A stretch of 64,000 bases of DNA from Monilinia fructicola (Eukaryota > Ascomycota > Leotiomycetes > Helotiales > Sclerotiniaceae), in NCBI GenBank assembly GCA_008692225.1, contig VICG01000009.1:2193001-2257000 (forward strand). The letters are read 5' to 3'. The translations under genes were made by a program, and so were the position numbers. This document shows, piece after piece, positions 63,281 to 64,000 of this stretch (positions are counted from its first letter, which is position 1; each line of letters opens with the position of its first letter). The notes under the pieces are model-generated. The model saw only the letters and a program-made list of their open reading frames with translations, did not search any database and was not told where the DNA came from.

Positions 63281-64000
63281 AAGACCTTACAAGCTAGAAT
63301 GATGCAACTTAATGTCCAATATGATTCTCTAAAACGGTGCTCTCTCAAATCCCTTTTCTGCCTCCACATAAGCATCATACCCATACAGCCATTTCTGCGC
63401 ACCGCCAAAATCTTGCCACCGACTCGGGAATCCCCCCGTTTCCTGTGGTCCCGCCAATAATATTTCATCCCTTCGAATTTGTTGCTCGCCCTCCACCATG
63501 TGAAAGCTTTTCCCTTTGACCCCACGTCTCCCGCGCAATACCTTCTCCTCTTCCTTTTCTCAATTCCTCGTATACCCTTGCGGCTTTCTTCAATTGTTCA
63601 TCTTTAGTTTCCACTTTGACTTTACCCAATAGATAACCCATTACTGCTCCATCTTCTAGACTGGAGTTTGCCCCTTGCGCAAGATAGGGTAACATGGGAT
63701 GGCACGCATCACCTGCCATCCAGAAACTGCCCTTTTCACTGGTCCAACGTTCCAGTGGCTCGAGATGCATCAAGCGCCATTTGGCGACTTCTTTAACTTG
63801 CTCAAGGAATGACCTAAGAATTGGATCCCAGCCCTCAAATAATCCCTTCATTTCCTCGAGATCTCCCGCGGAGCGCGAAAGTCCGGGTGGTAAATTGTCA
63901 GGACAGAGAAGCACGATATTGAACAGATCACCGCCACGCATGGTATATGATACGACGTGTGTATCTGGGCCTGCCCAGAAATTGACAGAATGGGAGTCAA
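63281..64000 (-). CDS. FAD-dependent monooxygenase (salicylate-hydroxylase-like), 3' part
   Basis: Flavoprotein hydroxylase of aromatic compounds, cytosolic, NAD(P)H-dependent. Only the C-terminal part is inside the window; the gene continues beyond 64000 (the frame is open to the edge, with SVNFWAGPDTHVVSYTMRGG). The second FAD-binding block is clear: FWMAGDACHPMLPYLAQGAN at about 63690-63630, followed by SSLEDGAVMGYLLG. Near 63514 the frame breaks in AGGGAAAAGC; dropping one base joins RETWGQ to SFHMVEGEQQIRRDE and the natural-looking C-terminus ending near 63329. Without the change the protein ends early at 63465. The exact substrate cannot be inferred. Confidence 0.85.

Overview
The window looks like nuclear DNA of a filamentous ascomycete. 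Genes are broken by short GT-AG introns (about 45-185 bp) with ACTAAC/CTAAC-like branch sites, coding sequence is near 45% GC, and long islands of almost pure A+T hold dead transposons whose differences look like C-to-T/G-to-A (RIP-type) decay. Gene content (mitochondrial DNA polymerase gamma, an Slx8-like RING ligase, a fungal LtrA-like membrane protein, GH53 galactanase, an MFS sugar transporter) fits a plant-associated fungus. A Leotiomycete, possibly Sclerotiniaceae, is my inference and is not proven from sequence alone.

Layout. 1-2830: no supported gene. 2831-5238 (+): LtrA-like membrane protein. 6469-9932 (-): mitochondrial DNA polymerase gamma with a split targeting exon. 10290-10830: small AT island. 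11804-13202 (+): Slx8-like SUMO-targeted ubiquitin ligase. 13740-24420: large AT island containing an 8.55-kb LTR retroelement (14090-22641), satellites and a possible solo LTR. 24420-28547: low-complexity, strand-asymmetric DNA and tandem duplications. 28548-31356 (+): a large unrecognised, mostly disordered protein. 31357-34580: low-complexity DNA. 34581-36407 (-): sugar transporter. 37079-43664: an unrecognised coiled-coil family present as two divergently oriented copies either side of a disrupted Hsp70-like gene. 44928-46429: decayed Tc1/mariner element with TIRs and TA duplication. 49254-50383 (+): secreted endo-beta-1,4-galactanase behind a repeated promoter. 50782-52697 (-): Ybp/Alf4/glomulin-family protein. 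53400-56418 (+): six-exon protein with a fungal STAND-type N-terminus, a ubiquitin-like fold and zinc-finger-like modules. 58229-59290 (-): coiled-coil fragment and truncated GH76 mannanase relic. 63281-64000 (-): 3' part of an FAD monooxygenase.

The genes do not form one pathway. Housekeeping functions (mtDNA replication, SUMO-targeted ubiquitylation) sit beside a carbohydrate-use set (GH53, sugar transporter, GH76 relic) and lineage-specific, self/stress-associated families (Hsp70-like, STAND-type N-terminus, coiled-coil pair). A striking property is that many genes need one-base corrections, mostly at homopolymers, to read through, while others (polymerase gamma, GH53, glomulin-like, the six-exon gene) are perfectly intact. 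This is either assembly indel error or patchy gene decay.
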